Origin: Acinetobacter zhairuonensis
GTDB lineage: Bacteria; Pseudomonadota; Gammaproteobacteria; Pseudomonadales; Moraxellaceae
Assembly: GCF_022601715.1 (NCBI RefSeq)
Contig: NZ_JAKVIM010000014.1
Location: forward strand, 1 to 64,000
Length of the DNA: 64,000 nt
Direction of reading: 5' to 3'
The notes under the pieces are model-generated. The model did no database searches, was not told the origin of the DNA, and was given only the letters and a program-made list of their open reading frames with translations. Below are positions 44,353-55,116 of the stretch, piece by piece (the stretch's first letter is position 1; the number at the start of each line of letters is the position of its first letter). A program made the position numbers and the translations under genes.

Positions 44353-46341
44353 CTAGTCCTTCTTCAAGTGTTTTTCAAGAATCGCATAGCGTTCGTTTTC
44401 AATGCGCTCAACTTCAGCAGCTGGAACATAGTAATCAACTTCCTTAGTGAAAGAGCTTACGATGAAGCTGATGATTGCAGCAACAAAGCTTACGACAACT
44501 AACCACCAAATGTGCCAGATTAAACCGAAGCCCATAACAGTAATGAGCATTGCGATTACAAAGCCAGCAGCACGGTTTGTCGGCATATGAATATCTTCAT
44601 AAGACGCTGGACGTGCATAAGCAACACCATTCTCTTTGTCATTCCAGAAAGTATCGATACCGCTGATTTTTGGAAGGTGAGCAAAGTTATAGAACGGAGC
44701 AGGTGATGATGTAGACCATTCAAGTACACGACCATCCCATGGATCGCCTGTAAGGTCCATGTTGTCATGACGTTGTAAGAAACCAACGATGATTTGCATT
44801 AAGAAACATGCAATACCGATTGCGATTAATACAGCACCAAACAATGCGATTGTGATGTACGGATCCCATTCTGGGTTGTCATATGTATTCAAACGACGAG
44901 TCATACCCATGAAACCAAGGATATAAAGTGGCATGAATGCAAAGTAGAAACCGAAGAACCAGAACCAGAATGCTGCTTTACCCCAAGCTTCATTAAGCTT
45001 CCAACCAAACATTTTTGGCCAGTAGAAAATGATACCCGCAAACATAGCGAATACAACACCACCAATAATTACGTTATGGAAGTGAGCGATAAGGAATAAA
45101 GAGTTGTGTACAAGGAAGTCCGCAGGTGGAACAGCCATTAATACACCAGTCAAACCACCGATACCGAAAGTCACAAGGAAGCCAAGTGTCCATAGCATTG
45201 GAGTTGTGTACGTAATGCGACCTTTGTACATGGTGAATAACCAAGAGAAGATTTTCACACCAGTCGGGATCGCAATAACCATAGTCATGATACCGAAGAA
45301 CGCGTTAACGTTGGCACCTGCACCCATGGTAAAGAAGTGGTGAAGCCATACAACGAATGACAATACTGTAATTGCTACTGTTGCATACACCATTGATTTG
45401 TAGCCGAACAACGTTTTGCGTGCAAAAGTTGATACAACTTCAGAGTAAATACCAAATGCTGGTAATACCAAGATATATACTTCTGGGTGACCCCAAGTCC
45501 AAATCAAGTTTACGTAAAGCATTGGGCTACCGCCAAGCTCATTAGTAAAGAAGTGGAAACCGAAGTAACGATCTAGAGATAACATTGCAATTGTTGCAGT
45601 TAACACTGGGAATGCAGCAATAATCAGAACCGCTGTACAAAGTGCAGTCCAAGTGAAAATTGGCATATCCATAAGTTTCATGCCAGGTGCACGCATCTTG
45701 ATGATGGTAACAAAGAAGTTAACACCAGTTAAAAGCGTACCTAGACCAGAAATCTGAAGTGCCCAGATATAGTAGTCAACACCAACACCAGGAGAGTATT
45801 CAATGCCAGAAAGAGGAGGGTAAGCCATCCAACCAGTAGCAGCGAATTCACCTAAAGCAAGTGAAACCATCATTAAGCCCGCAGCACCAGCAAATAACCA
45901 GAAACTTAAAGAGTTTAATAATGGGAAGGCAACGTCACGAGCACCAATCTGTAATGGTACAGAGATGTTCATTAAGCCGACAACAAGACCCATCGCTACG
46001 AAGAAGATCATGATTACACCGTGAGCGGTGAAGATCTGGTCATAGTGTTCAGGGTGTAAGTAACCTTCACCGCCACCACGAGCGAGGAAAAGTTGTAAAC
46101 GCATCATGATTGCATCTGCGAAGCCACGAAGTAACATGACTACAGATACCAAGATATACATGATACCAATTTTTTTATGGTCTACAGATGTGAACCATTC
46201 GTTCCACAAGTAGCCCCATTTTTTGAAGTAGGTAATACCTGCTACTGCAGCAATACCACCTAAAACCATTAATGCAACCGTTACCAACACGATTGGATCG
46301 TGTGGAATCGAGTCTGGACCTAACTTACCTAAGAAGCTCAT
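44353..46341 (-). CDS. cyoB: cytochrome o ubiquinol oxidase subunit I
   Basis: 662 aa haem-copper oxidase catalytic subunit. [19 protein letters not shown] carries the CuB His cross-linked to Tyr, WLHHFFT the two further CuB His, and [15 protein letters not shown] the haem ligands. About 15 helices. Oxidises ubiquinol, reduces O2 to water and pumps protons. 3 bp after cyoA. Confidence 0.97.
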   Translation of the reverse strand: MSFLGKLGPDSIPHDPIVLVTVALMVLGGIAAVAGITYFKKWGYLWNEWFTSVDHKKIGIMYILVSVVMLLRGFADAIMMRLQLFLARGGGEGYLHPEHYDQIFTAHGVIMIFFVAMGLVVGLMNISVPLQIGARDVAFPLLNSLSFWLFAGAAGLMMVSLALGEFAATGWMAYPPLSGIEYSPGVGVDYYIWALQISGLGTLLTGVNFFVTIIKMRAPGMKLMDMPIFTWTALCTAVLIIAAFPVLTATIAMLSLDRYFGFHFFTNELGGSPMLYVNLIWTWGHPEVYILVLPAFGIYSEVVSTFARKTLFGYKSMVYATVAITVLSFVVWLHHFFTMGAGANVNAFFGIMTMVIAIPTGVKIFSWLFTMYKGRITYTTPMLWTLGFLVTFGIGGLTGVLMAVPPADFLVHNSLFLIAHFHNVIIGGVVFAMFAGIIFYWPKMFGWKLNEAWGKAAFWFWFFGFYFAFMPLYILGFMGMTRRLNTYDNPEWDPYITIALFGAVLIAIGIACFLMQIIVGFLQRHDNMDLTGDPWDGRVLEWSTSSPAPFYNFAHLPKISGIDTFWNDKENGVAYARPASYEDIHMPTNRAAGFVIAMLITVMGFGLIWHIWWLVVVSFVAAIISFIVSSFTKEVDYYVPAAEVERIENERYAILEKHLKKD

Positions 46342-46344
46342 GTC

Positions 46345-47415
46345 TTATTCCCCTACAGCCGATGAAGCAGGTTCAACTGCGGCATGTGCGTCAGCAGCAG
46401 CCCCGTGAGCACCCGCAGTAGCTGAATGATCAGCACCGTGATAGTTACTCATGTATTTGTTGATCACTGATTCAAATAAGCCTTTCTCAACAGAAGAGTA
46501 GTAAGTCACTGGATGTGGCTTAGTTGGATAAGGCTTCATTGCTTCAGCAGCAGCCTTTTCTTCAGGAGTAGTCGCTTTAGCGATAAGAACTTCGATCTGA
46601 TGATGCGAACGGTTGCCATCACGCAAGGTTGCGAATTCAGCTTGGTCTAAAATACCTTTCTGAACTGCTTCAGGGTTAATTGAAGTGCCGTTGCCTGCTT
46701 TCACCGCTGCTACCCATTCAGCAAACTGAGCTTCAGTCACTGAATGCGCACGGAAACGCATTTGCGAGAAGCCGTAACCTGAGTAGTTAGAAGAGAAACC
46801 GCGGTAGCCTTCAGCTGGGCTAGTTTCATTTGCTAACAAATGCAGGTGAGTTTGCATACCAGCCATTGTATAAATCTGGCCAGAAAGTGCAGGAATGAAG
46901 AACGAGTTCATTGTGAAGTTAGACGTTAAACGCAAGCTCACAGGAGTTTTCTCTGGGAAGCGAATTTCGTTAACTGTTGCAATTTCTTGTTCAGGGTAGA
47001 TAAATACCCATTTGAATTGTTCAGCAATAACCTGAACAGTTAAAGGAGCTTTATCGGAATCGATCGGACGGTACGGGTCATACTTGTGTGAACCCCACCA
47101 AGTTAACCAGGCTAAAATACCAATAATAATAACTGGAACACCCCATACTACAATTTCAATAGCAGTTGAGTGTGCCCAAGTAGGTTTATAGTCTGCATCT
47201 TTATTAGACGAGCGATATTTCCAACCAAACCATAATGCCATTAAGATTGATGGAATTACCACCAATAGCATTAAATAGATCGCAGTCATCATCAAGTCAC
47301 TTTGACCTTGAGCAACTGGACCTTTAGAGTTTAGAAGTACCATATCACCACCACACCCAGTTAAGAGCGCAGCAATCGTTGATAAAGACAATACAGCTAA
47401 AATCGTTTGTCTCAT
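46345..47415 (-). CDS. cyoA: cytochrome o ubiquinol oxidase subunit II
   Basis: 356 aa lipoprotein: signal MRQTILAVLSLSTIAALLTGC with lipobox LTGC. Two membrane helices, then a periplasmic cupredoxin-like domain lacking the CuA cysteines, as expected of a quinol oxidase. It is about 40 residues longer than E. coli CyoA because of a His/Ala-rich C-terminal tail (GADHSATAGAHGAAADAHAA). First gene of the operon. Confidence 0.95.
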   Translation of the reverse strand: MRQTILAVLSLSTIAALLTGCGGDMVLLNSKGPVAQGQSDLMMTAIYLMLLVVIPSILMALWFGWKYRSSNKDADYKPTWAHSTAIEIVVWGVPVIIIGILAWLTWWGSHKYDPYRPIDSDKAPLTVQVIAEQFKWVFIYPEQEIATVNEIRFPEKTPVSLRLTSNFTMNSFFIPALSGQIYTMAGMQTHLHLLANETSPAEGYRGFSSNYSGYGFSQMRFRAHSVTEAQFAEWVAAVKAGNGTSINPEAVQKGILDQAEFATLRDGNRSHHQIEVLIAKATTPEEKAAAEAMKPYPTKPHPVTYYSSVEKGLFESVINKYMSNYHGADHSATAGAHGAAADAHAAVEPASSAVGE

Positions 47416-47717
47416 TTTACAACCTCGGTGAAGAGTCCCATTCCATAAATAATATGGGATAGCGATTAAAGTGTCGCATGATTGAGAATTTTGATTTTTT
47501 GCTTAAAAAAAACTTCTCAATCATGTGGCACCGCTACGTTGTAGGGCATTATGCCTGATATCGTCCAACTAAGCTATATATAAAGTCGCTTTAAATAGCT
47601 GTTATAAAACCTGATTTTGGGGGTCGGAATTAGAGTTCTGAATATTTTTTTTATTGAAATATCAGTCTTATGAATAAAAAAAGGGATGAATGGATCATCC
47701 CTTAATTTGAGTGACAG
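47416..47717. promoter_or_regulatory. cyo leader region with long inverted repeat
   Basis: CATGATTGAGAA (47477-47488) and TTCTCAATCATG (47514-47525) form a perfect 12-bp inverted repeat that extends imperfectly to 18 bp each side. A second palindrome, GGCATTATGCC, is at 47545-47555. Between the repeat arms is an A/T-rich run. It lies 62-110 bp upstream of the cyoA start, so it may be an RNA hairpin or operator. Fur, ArcA or other sites were not recognised. Confidence 0.5.
47677..47703 (-). terminator. terminator of the RDD gene
   Basis: AAGGGATGA / TCATCCCTT stem with a 5-nt loop and T7 on the minus strand, 15 bp after the stop codon. Confidence 0.85.
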
Positions 47718-48473
47718 TTATTGTTTTATCACAGTGGTTTTTGCTAGTTTATCGTGCAATGTCTGGCGATTTTTTCCTAAAGCGAATAAATAATCAGCAA
47801 TGGTAATAAACGGCATAAATAGCATATTTAAGATGATAAATACGATGCTGCGAAGCAGAAAAATTCGAGTTAAATTTACTTTTTCACCATTTTCTGCATC
47901 TACAATTTTAATTCGGGTCAGTTTCTTACCAATACTTTGACCTGATTTGGCGAGAAAGAAAGCCTGAATTGCGAGCATAATAATGATATATGCAAACATG
48001 GTTTGCCAAGCTTCAACAGGGATGAGTGTGAAAAGCTGATGCTGGAGTTGCATGGCTTGAGTGGATGAATCTGCAGTTTGCATCTTTTGTTGAATGCTGG
48101 AGAGTTCATTCACCTGATCAGCATTCAAGAAGAAAGAAGGAATGGCAGCAGCAGGGAGCCAGAGTAACAGATCAATAATTTTGGCTAAAGCACGAATATT
48201 AATTGAAGCAAGCTCTTGTTGCGGAGCCTTGCTTTCAACTTTCATTTGGCTAATGGCAGGGTTTTGTATAGGTGTATGTGCAGGTGGTACATAACCTGTT
48301 GGAGTGTATACAAGTTTCCCTTGGGTTAATTCACCTAAAGCTTTCCATTCGGTCATACCTTCATGCCAAGCCAAATCTGTAAGGAGTACTTGTTGGCTGG
48401 CAAGCATTTGATTCAACTGTTCTAACGTATATGGACCAGCTTGTTGATTATTACGTGCCAAGTAAATTTGCAT
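47718..48473 (-). CDS. RDD-family membrane protein with N-terminal GYF_2 domain
   Basis: 251 aa. Residues 1-50 (MQIYLARNNQQAGPYTLEQL...WHEGMTEWKAL) form a GYF_2 (DUF4339) domain, predicted to bind proline-rich peptides. Residues about 100-245 are an RDD domain with three or four hydrophobic segments (AKIIDLLLWLPAAAIPSFFL; TMFAYIIIMLAIQAFFL; RSIVFIILNMLFMPF). Function unknown; some RDD proteins are ion or proton antiporters. Single gene between cyo and ppsA. Confidence 0.8.
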   Translation of the reverse strand: MQIYLARNNQQAGPYTLEQLNQMLASQQVLLTDLAWHEGMTEWKALGELTQGKLVYTPTGYVPPAHTPIQNPAISQMKVESKAPQQELASINIRALAKIIDLLLWLPAAAIPSFFLNADQVNELSSIQQKMQTADSSTQAMQLQHQLFTLIPVEAWQTMFAYIIIMLAIQAFFLAKSGQSIGKKLTRIKIVDAENGEKVNLTRIFLLRSIVFIILNMLFMPFITIADYLFALGKNRQTLHDKLAKTTVIKQ

Positions 48474-48501
48474 AAAAATAAAATCTCAAAAATGAAAAGA
48501 G

Positions 48502-48532
48502 AAAAAAAGACCCAACTAATGGGTCTTTTTTT
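48502..48532 (-). terminator. terminator of ppsA
   Basis: AAAAAGACCCA / TGGGTCTTTTT stem with a 5-nt loop and T7, 12 bp after the ppsA stop on the minus strand. Confidence 0.9.
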
Positions 48533-48543
48533 AACATGTTTTC

Positions 48544-50922
48544 TTAAGCTTGTTGAGCTTTTTCTTCTGCAAGGAAGAACCAAGTGTCTAAAACTGAGTC
48601 TGGATTCAGTGAAACTGACTCAATTCCTTGCTCCATTAACCATTTTGCAAGGTCTGGATGATCAGAAGGACCTTGACCACAAATACCAACATATTTGCCC
48701 GCTTTACGGCATGCATGAATAGCCATTGAAAGTAATGCTTTAACTGCCGCATCACGTTCGTCAAATAGGTGAGAAACAATGCCTGAGTCACGGTCGAGAC
48801 CAAGCGTTAACTGAGTCAAGTCATTTGAACCAATTGAGAAGCCATCAAAATGCTCAAGGAATTGTTCAGCCAATAATGCATTGGTTGGTAATTCACACAT
48901 CATGATCACTTTAAGACCATTTTCACCGCGTTTAAGACCATTTTGAGCGAGTAATTCAATTACACGTTTCGCTTCATGTACTGTACGTACAAACGGAATC
49001 ATGATTTGGATATTGGTTAAACCCATTTCATCACGAGCTTTCTTCAATGCACGGCATTCTAATTCGAAGCAGTCACGGAAGTTGTCAGAAACATAGCGAC
49101 TTGCGCCACGGAAACCCAACATTGGGTTTTCTTCTTCTGGCTCGTAAAGTTTACCACCGATCAAATTCGCATATTCGTTTGACTTGAAGTCAGACATACG
49201 AACAATCACAGGTTTGTCTGCAAATGCTGCAGCAAGCGTAGAAATACCTTCAACTAACTTTTCAACGTAGAATTCGATAGGAGAAGAATAACCTGCGGTA
49301 CGTGCCATGACTGCTGCACGAGTTTCACGCGGTAAGCTATCAATGTTCAACAGTGCCTTAGGGTGTACACCAATCATACGGTTGATGATGAACTCTAAAC
49401 GAGCAAGACCGATACCTTCGTTAGGAATTTGAGCAAAGTCAAATGCACGGTCAGGGTTGCCTACGTTCATCATAATTTTGAACGGTAGCTTTGGCATAGA
49501 ATTAATTGAGTTGCGTTGAATTTCGAAATCTAACGCACCTTCATAGATAAACCCTGTGTCACCTTCAGCACATGAAACAGTGACTTCTTGTCCATCAGTT
49601 AAAACTTCTGTTGCATTACCACAGCCTACAATCGCTGGAACACCAAGCTCACGTGCAATAATTGCCGCGTGACAAGTACGACCGCCACGGTTAGTCACAA
49701 TTGCAGCAGCGCGTTTCATTACTGGTTCCCAGTCTGGGTCAGTCATGTCAGAAACAAGTACGTCACCTTCTTGTACTTTGTCCATTTCTTTAATGGACGT
49801 CACAATACGTACTTTACCAGAACCGATACGTTGACCGATTGAGCGACCTTCACAGATTACAGTACCTTTTTGCTTAAGTAGGTAGCGCTCCATGGTGCCG
49901 ACATTTTCACGGCTTTTTACTGTTTCAGGACGTGCTTGAACGATATAAATTTGACCGTCATCACCATCTTTTGCCCACTCAATGTCCATTGGTGCTTGAT
50001 AGTGTTCTTCAATAATCAATGCTTGTTTAGCAAGTTCTTGAAGCTCATGATCATTTAATGCAAATTGTTGACGTTCAGCTTTTTCAACATCAACCACGAC
50101 AACAGATTTACCTGCAGCACCTTCTTCACCATACACCATTTTTTGGTGTTTAGAACCGAGGTTGCGGCGTAAGATCGCGTGTTTGCCCGCTTTCAGTAAT
50201 GGCTTTGAAATATAGAATTCGTCAGGGTTTACTGCACCTTGTACGACCATTTCACCTAGACCATAAGAAGCAGTAATAAATACAGCGTCACGGAAGCCGG
50301 ATTCTGTATCAAGCGTAAACATTACACCAGCTGCACCAGTCTCAGAGCGCACCATACGTTGAATACCTGCAGAGAGGGCAACGATGTCGTGAGCAAAGTT
50401 TTGGTGAACACGGTAAGCAATGGCGCGGTCATTATAAAGTGAAGCGAATACTTCTTTGATTGCAATTAGAACATTGTCGATGCCACGAATGTTCAAGAAT
50501 GTTTCTTGTTGACCCGCAAATGAAGCATCTGGTAAATCTTCTGCAGTTGCAGATGAGCGAACGGCAACCGCGATATCAGGGTTGCCGTTTGAAAGAGTAG
50601 CGAAAGCGTCGCGAACTTCCTTTTCCAATTCCGCTGTGAGCGGCGTGTCTACAATCCATTTACGGATTTTTGCACCAGTTTCAGCCAGTGCAATTACATC
50701 ATCAACATTTAATGCTGCAAGTTCCGCGTTAATTTTAGCGTTGAGTCCACTTTGCTCGAGAAATTCACGATACGCAGCAGCTGTAGTAGCAAAGCCCCCA
50801 GGTACAGATACACCTGCATTTGCTAGGTGGCTAATCATCTCGCCAAGAGATGAGTTTTTACCACCCACGAGCTCAACGTCGTGTTTCCCTAATTTTTCTA
50901 GACCAATTACGCGCGCTTCCAA
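48544..50922 (-). CDS. ppsA: phosphoenolpyruvate synthase
   Basis: 792 aa. N-terminal ATP-binding domain (about 1-340), phosphohistidine domain with His418 ([21 protein letters not shown]) and C-terminal PEP/pyruvate barrel with Cys748 ([16 protein letters not shown]). Makes PEP from pyruvate and ATP for gluconeogenesis, needed on acetate, malonate and aromatic acids, the carbon sources used by other genes here. Divergent from its own regulator gene. Confidence 0.97.
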   Translation of the reverse strand: MEARVIGLEKLGKHDVELVGGKNSSLGEMISHLANAGVSVPGGFATTAAAYREFLEQSGLNAKINAELAALNVDDVIALAETGAKIRKWIVDTPLTAELEKEVRDAFATLSNGNPDIAVAVRSSATAEDLPDASFAGQQETFLNIRGIDNVLIAIKEVFASLYNDRAIAYRVHQNFAHDIVALSAGIQRMVRSETGAAGVMFTLDTESGFRDAVFITASYGLGEMVVQGAVNPDEFYISKPLLKAGKHAILRRNLGSKHQKMVYGEEGAAGKSVVVVDVEKAERQQFALNDHELQELAKQALIIEEHYQAPMDIEWAKDGDDGQIYIVQARPETVKSRENVGTMERYLLKQKGTVICEGRSIGQRIGSGKVRIVTSIKEMDKVQEGDVLVSDMTDPDWEPVMKRAAAIVTNRGGRTCHAAIIARELGVPAIVGCGNATEVLTDGQEVTVSCAEGDTGFIYEGALDFEIQRNSINSMPKLPFKIMMNVGNPDRAFDFAQIPNEGIGLARLEFIINRMIGVHPKALLNIDSLPRETRAAVMARTAGYSSPIEFYVEKLVEGISTLAAAFADKPVIVRMSDFKSNEYANLIGGKLYEPEEENPMLGFRGASRYVSDNFRDCFELECRALKKARDEMGLTNIQIMIPFVRTVHEAKRVIELLAQNGLKRGENGLKVIMMCELPTNALLAEQFLEHFDGFSIGSNDLTQLTLGLDRDSGIVSHLFDERDAAVKALLSMAIHACRKAGKYVGICGQGPSDHPDLAKWLMEQGIESVSLNPDSVLDTWFFLAEEKAQQA

Positions 50923-51031
50923 AGTTGTTACTCCACTTTTGCAGTATTAATCACTATCTTGGCATGAATTTAAGACAAATCTGCTCAGCTTTTTAATTTT
51001 ACTAAGCGACAGTCATGTAAGATCAGTTTAC

Positions 51032-51037
51032 TATAAT
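51032..51037 (+). promoter_or_regulatory. -10 box of ppsR
   Basis: TATAAT 41 bp upstream of the start codon, inside a near-palindrome ACTATAATGATTATATAGT (51030-51048). No convincing -35 box at 16-18 bp. Confidence 0.4.
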
Positions 51038-51077
51038 GATTATATAGTACTTAGACAAATATTCGAGGGGAATTTTA

Positions 51078-51914
51078 ATGTCAGAAGGTAAACAAATAAA
51101 GCGGAGCGTGTTTTTTGTTTCGGATGGAACTGCAATTACAGCAGAAACACTTGGACACTCTTTGCTGGCTCAGTTTCCAAATGTAGATTTTGACATTCAT
51201 ATTATTCCGTATATTTCCTCTGAAGAAGCTGCAATGAATGTGGTTTCTGAAATTAATCAACGAGCTGAACGTGATGGTCAACAGCCATTGGTGTTTGATA
51301 CCTTGGTCGATCCTTATGTGCGTGACATCATAAATACGGCTAATGCAGTGAACTTGGATGTGTTTGAAGGTCTGATTAGTAAGCTATCTGAAGAGCTTGG
51401 CACACCGCCAACAACTCTCGTGGGTCAGACCCATGCCGTCACCGATTCTGAGTCATATAAAGCACGTATTGATGCAGTACATTTTGCGCTGGATAATGAT
51501 GATGGCGCACGTACACGACATTATGACAAAGCGGACTTAATCCTGATTGGTGTGTCTCGTTCAGGGAAGACACCAACCTCAATTTATTTGTCATTACAAT
51601 TCGGTATTCGTGTGGCGAATTATCCACTGACTGAAGAAGATCTGGATGACAATCGTTTGCCTTCTGTATTAAAAGCACATAAGCATAAATTGTTTGGTTT
51701 GATGATTGATGCCGAGCGTCTTGTTGCGATTCGTTCTGAGCGTAAAGCCAATAGTCGCTATGCAAGTTTTAGCCAGTGCCAAATGGAACTACGTGCAATT
51801 GAAGGGATTTATATTTCAGAGGGGATTAAATACCTGAATGTGTCAGAAATGTCGATTGAAGAGATTTCTACTCGCGTTTTACAAATGACAGGTCTGAAAC
51901 GCAGAATTGGATAA
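51078..51914 (+). CDS. ppsR: PEP synthase regulatory kinase/pyrophosphorylase
   Basis: 278 aa, DUF299 family. P-loop GVSRSGKT (158-165) followed by PTSIYLSLQFGIRVANYPL. Bifunctional: ADP-dependent phosphorylation of PEP synthase inactivates it and phosphate-dependent removal reactivates it. Its divergence from ppsA supports this target. GAGGGGAAT precedes the ATG. Ends before a strong terminator. Confidence 0.93.
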   Translation: MSEGKQIKRSVFFVSDGTAITAETLGHSLLAQFPNVDFDIHIIPYISSEEAAMNVVSEINQRAERDGQQPLVFDTLVDPYVRDIINTANAVNLDVFEGLISKLSEELGTPPTTLVGQTHAVTDSESYKARIDAVHFALDNDDGARTRHYDKADLILIGVSRSGKTPTSIYLSLQFGIRVANYPLTEEDLDDNRLPSVLKAHKHKLFGLMIDAERLVAIRSERKANSRYASFSQCQMELRAIEGIYISEGIKYLNVSEMSIEEISTRVLQMTGLKRRIG

Positions 51915-51951
51915 CCAATAGCTTATTAATCACTTAATTGTTCCAAACAAA

Positions 51952-51986
51952 AAACCTAATCTTGAAATTTGATTAGGTTTTTTTAA
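51952..51986 (+). terminator. terminator of ppsR
   Basis: AAAACCTAATC / GATTAGGTTTT stem with a 9-nt loop and a T7 run. Confidence 0.88.
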
Positions 51987-52034
51987 CGCTTAGTGTTTGA
52001 ATTATGAATAATCAAATCTAAATGAAAGCTCATG

Positions 52035-52604
52035 TTAAGTTGTGTGCATCGCAGAAGTGATAATCAAATCTACAGGGAAAATAGACCCATCAACACATTC
52101 AATAGTGTTTGACGTAATTTTTTTGATTGGCCATGTGATCAGTTGACAATTAGCTTGTTGTAAAGCGTGATAATAATCATCCGATTTAAGAAATACTTTA
52201 TTTTCTAGTGCAATATTGGGTGTCAATTGTCGTTTGAGCCAGTTGTCCTGAATTTGATGGTCTAAAAATCTCAGTGCCAAGATACTTTTAATGCGAGTGT
52301 TTAAAAGACGTTTATTTTTCATCAATAGGGGATGTTGTACAGCGCGACTATATTTCATTTCACTCTGAGGCAGGATAAACGCTGGTTGGATTTGAAAAAC
52401 CTGAATGGATTTCGCTATTTTTCTTAATTTTTCAAGAGAAGCGACAATTTTCTGGTCCAGTCCAATAATTGCGATATTTTTTTCAATAGCAAGTTCAGGG
52501 CTGAATTGTTTAGAGGTGAATAGTTGCCCAGTAAAAGCAGCATAATCTTGGGCGCGATGTTGGAAGATGTGACTGGAGATATTGAGCTTACTCTGCTGTT
52601 GCAT
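52035..52604 (-). CDS. degenerate flavin monooxygenase-like protein
   Basis: 189 aa. The pattern of central and C-terminal parts resembles the NADPH-binding half of flavin-binding (Baeyer-Villiger/AlmA-like) monooxygenases: IAIIG...ASLEKL...IQVFQIQPAFILP in place of the usual GxGxSG/QR..., then SDDYYHALQQANCQLITWPIKKI and DGSIFPVDLIITSA. The first FAD-binding domain and the C-terminal third are missing, and the nucleotide motif reads IGLDQKI without its glycines. It cannot be an active monooxygenase. The frame is open with a start and stop, so it may be a kept remnant with another role. Confidence 0.5.
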   Translation of the reverse strand: MQQQSKLNISSHIFQHRAQDYAAFTGQLFTSKQFSPELAIEKNIAIIGLDQKIVASLEKLRKIAKSIQVFQIQPAFILPQSEMKYSRAVQHPLLMKNKRLLNTRIKSILALRFLDHQIQDNWLKRQLTPNIALENKVFLKSDDYYHALQQANCQLITWPIKKITSNTIECVDGSIFPVDLIITSAMHTT

Positions 52605-52729
52605 GATTGTTCCTTCATCATTTTTATTGTCAGGATTTTATGGATTGAAATTGAATCGCAATTCATGCAAGGGGTAAAGCTGATTCAGCTACTCGGGAGT
52701 CATTTTAGTTATAAAATTTGTTGTATAAA

Positions 52730-52756
52730 AAAGCCCAAGATGAATACTTGGGCTTT
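52730..52756 (-). terminator. terminator of the luciferase-like gene
   Basis: AAAGCCCAAG / CTTGGGCTTT with a 7-nt loop; T-run on the minus strand, 28 bp past the stop codon. Confidence 0.82.
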
Positions 52757-52784
52757 AGTTAATCAAAGAGTGAGTAAATTACTG

Positions 52785-53786
52785 TTAGCTGTTTTTAAGA
52801 TCCATTAAGTAGCTAAAGTTTTCTAAACGTTTTTCAGTGTCATAAATATCACAAGTGAAAATAAACTCATCGACTTGATATGTTTTGAGTAAATCTTCGA
52901 GACCTTCTTTCACAGTTTGCATAGAACCGATTTGTGCCAATGCAAAGAAATTATTCACCGACATTTTCTCTACAGGTGACCATAAATTTTGCATACTTTG
53001 CACTGGGGGTTTGAGTTTTAGGCTATGACCACGCATTAATGCCAGTACACGTTGAAATGCGCTTGTCGCTAGATATTGCGCCTCATCATCAGTTTCCGCG
53101 ATTACCGTCGGAACCCCCATAGAAACATAAGGTTTTTCAAGATATTCGGAAGGTTGAAAATTATCACGATAGAGTTGAATGGCTTGTCCCAGCATTCTTG
53201 GCGCAAAGTGTGATGCGAAAGAGTAAGGAAGTCCCAAGCGAGCTGCTAATTGTGCACTGAATAGGCTCGAACCCAAAAGCCAAACTGGTACATGGGTCGA
53301 TTGTCCTGGTGTTGCGACGATTTTCTGATTTTCTGTAGGATCATTGAAATATTGTAAAATTTCGGCGACATCTTGAGGAAATTGATCTTCTGTTTCTTGA
53401 CGTCCGCGACGTAAAGCACGCATGGTGACTTGATCTGTCCCTGGTGCACGTCCTAAGCCAAGTTCGATTCGATTCGGGTAAAGTGTCGCTAAGGTTCCAA
53501 ACTGTTCTGCAACCACTAGTGGGGCATGATTGGGAAGCATAATCCCGCCAGAACCGACTTTGAGTGTTTCAGTGTTGGCAAGAATATAGCCCAGTAAAAC
53601 TGCTGTCGCTGAACTGGCAATTCCATCCATATTGTGATGTTCAGCTAGCCAAAAACGTTCATATCCAAGTTTTTCTGCATGTTGAGCCAGTTCTAATGCA
53701 TGATGTAATGAAAAAGCGATAGTCTTATCATCACGGACAGGGGCGAGCTCTAGAATTGAAAATTTGGTGTTCTGAAGTGTGTGCAT
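52785..53786 (-). CDS. LLM-class flavin-dependent oxidoreductase
   Basis: 333 aa from the ATG at 53786 ([20 protein letters not shown]); the open frame extends 33 codons upstream but those residues are unlike the family. Bacterial-luciferase-like TIM barrel (PF00296): [49 protein letters not shown] and [14 protein letters not shown]. The class uses FMNH2 or F420 for monooxygenation; this subgroup (luciferase family oxidoreductase group 1) has no settled substrate. Confidence 0.87.
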   Translation of the reverse strand: MHTLQNTKFSILELAPVRDDKTIAFSLHHALELAQHAEKLGYERFWLAEHHNMDGIASSATAVLLGYILANTETLKVGSGGIMLPNHAPLVVAEQFGTLATLYPNRIELGLGRAPGTDQVTMRALRRGRQETEDQFPQDVAEILQYFNDPTENQKIVATPGQSTHVPVWLLGSSLFSAQLAARLGLPYSFASHFAPRMLGQAIQLYRDNFQPSEYLEKPYVSMGVPTVIAETDDEAQYLATSAFQRVLALMRGHSLKLKPPVQSMQNLWSPVEKMSVNNFFALAQIGSMQTVKEGLEDLLKTYQVDEFIFTCDIYDTEKRLENFSYLMDLKNS

Positions 53787-53877
53787 ATCCAAACTCAAAA
53801 ATGTCATATCGAGATAATACGATATGATAGAGTTTTTGTATATCGTTAATTTTCGATATATTGAGATTAAATATAAT

Positions 53878-53898
53878 AAAAGCATCCGAAGATGCTTT
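53878..53898 (-). terminator. terminator of glycine-zipper gene 1
   Basis: AAAGCATC / GATGCTTT stem closed by a CGAA (minus strand TTCG) tetraloop and followed by TTTTATTAT on the minus strand. Confidence 0.75.
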
Positions 53899-53911
53899 GT
53901 ATCTTGATACG

Positions 53912-54439
53912 TTAGTCATCCCAACGTTTTTTCTTATTTTTGTAATGACCGAGATGTCTACCATTGTCATGTCGGTAATTGCGGCTACTATAACGATCAT
54001 CGTTGTAGCGATAATTGCGGTCAGAGCGATAGCCACGATTGTCGTAGCGATCATCATAACGGTTATCATCACGACGATCTTCAGCGACTTTACGACCTAA
54101 AGCTGAGCCACCAGCAGCTCCCAATGCTGCACCAGCATAACCACCTGTGGTTCCTGCAACATTTTTACCTACAGTATATCCACCTGCACCACCTAATCCG
54201 CCACCAATAGCAGCTTCGGTACGATTACGTCGATCACTAGCAGCAGCAGCACCACCTGCACCACCAAGTGCAGCACCGATTGTGGCACCTGTAGTCCCAC
54301 CTATGCTTTTACCCACTGCGGTACCTGCAACGCTACCTAAAGCGCTTGCTGCTGCAACACGTGTGCCATTGTCAGCATGTGCCGTACCAATCATGGTAGT
54401 GGCAACAAGAGAGGCATAGATAAACTGATTAAGTTTCAT
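53912..54439 (-). CDS. exported glycine-zipper protein 1
   Basis: 175 aa from the ATG at 54439 (GGAG 7 nt upstream). Signal peptide [22 protein letters not shown]. Mature part (about 25-115) is a glycine-zipper region: [33 protein letters not shown] and a second copy. This is followed by a 60-residue tail very rich in Arg, Asp, Tyr and Asn ([18 protein letters not shown]...). Glycine-zipper segments insert in or span membranes; the tail may bind RNA, DNA or envelope polymers. Function unknown. Paralogue of the next gene. Confidence 0.75.
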   Translation of the reverse strand: MKLNQFIYASLVATTMIGTAHADNGTRVAAASALGSVAGTAVGKSIGGTTGATIGAALGGAGGAAAASDRRNRTEAAIGGGLGGAGGYTVGKNVAGTTGGYAGAALGAAGGSALGRKVAEDRRDDNRYDDRYDNRGYRSDRNYRYNDDRYSSRNYRHDNGRHLGHYKNKKKRWDD

Positions 54440-54641
54440 TACAAACTCCATTTTTAATAGTGCTTTACGCTTAAGTCCAATTTAAAACAATGGTGATGGT
54501 TTAAAATGAAAGGCTTTGTATTTATGAATGAAGGTTTTGTCACTGCTTTGTGTCTGATCTTCATAAAAAATTCATAATTACATTTCAACAATCTTTTTCC
54601 TTTCGATTTTTTAAAACCAAACTATTTACCCACACACAAAA

Positions 54642-54661
54642 CAAGCACCTTAAGGTGCTTG
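54642..54661 (-). terminator. terminator of glycine-zipper gene 2
   Basis: CAAGCACCTT/AAGGTGCTTG, a perfect 20-bp palindrome, followed by TTTTGTGTG on the minus strand. Confidence 0.7.
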
Positions 54662-54684
54662 AGTCTTGTATTATTATTGATTAA

Positions 54685-55116
54685 TCAATGGTAGTGACGG
54701 TGGCGCTTTTTCCATTTACGAGATGATTTGGCTTTTTCTTCAGCTCTATCTTTAGAAATTTTATTCCCTAAAGCAGCACCGCCAGCAGCACCTAAGGCAG
54801 AACCGACATAACCACCACTGGTACCACCCATACTTTTACCTACTGTGTAGCCAGTACCACCACCGATAGCACCACCAATAGCAGATTCGGTACGGTTACG
54901 ACGGTCACTTGCAACAGCAGCACCACCAGCACCACCTAGTGCTGCACCAATGGTTGCACCTGTATTTCCGCCCATGCTTTTACCAACTGCTGTTCCTGCA
55001 ACACTACCTAGCGCACTTGCTGCAGCAACACGAGTTGTGCTGTCTGCGTGAGCATTGATCGTCATGAGTGAAGAGGCTGCCAATGCAGTACTCAATAAAA
55101 CAACATTCAGTTTCAT
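54685..55116 (-). CDS. exported glycine-zipper protein 2
   Basis: 143 aa from the ATG at 55116 (GGAG about 8 nt upstream). Signal peptide MKLNVVLLSTALAASSLMTI then NAHA. The mature region is almost identical to its neighbour: [40 protein letters not shown] and NRTESAIGG...YTVGKSMGG. It ends in a short basic tail (KSSRKWKKRHRHYH) instead of the Arg/Asp/Tyr tail. The pair comes from tandem duplication with each gene keeping its own terminator. Confidence 0.75.
   Translation of the reverse strand: MKLNVVLLSTALAASSLMTINAHADSTTRVAAASALGSVAGTAVGKSMGGNTGATIGAALGGAGGAAVASDRRNRTESAIGGAIGGGTGYTVGKSMGGTSGGYVGSALGAAGGAALGNKISKDRAEEKAKSSRKWKKRHRHYH

Noticed and set aside
53930..54100. Plus-strand Ile/Val/Thr-rich ORF opposite glycine-zipper gene 1.
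   Set aside because: It is the antisense shadow of the low-complexity Arg/Asp/Tyr tail and has no ribosome site.
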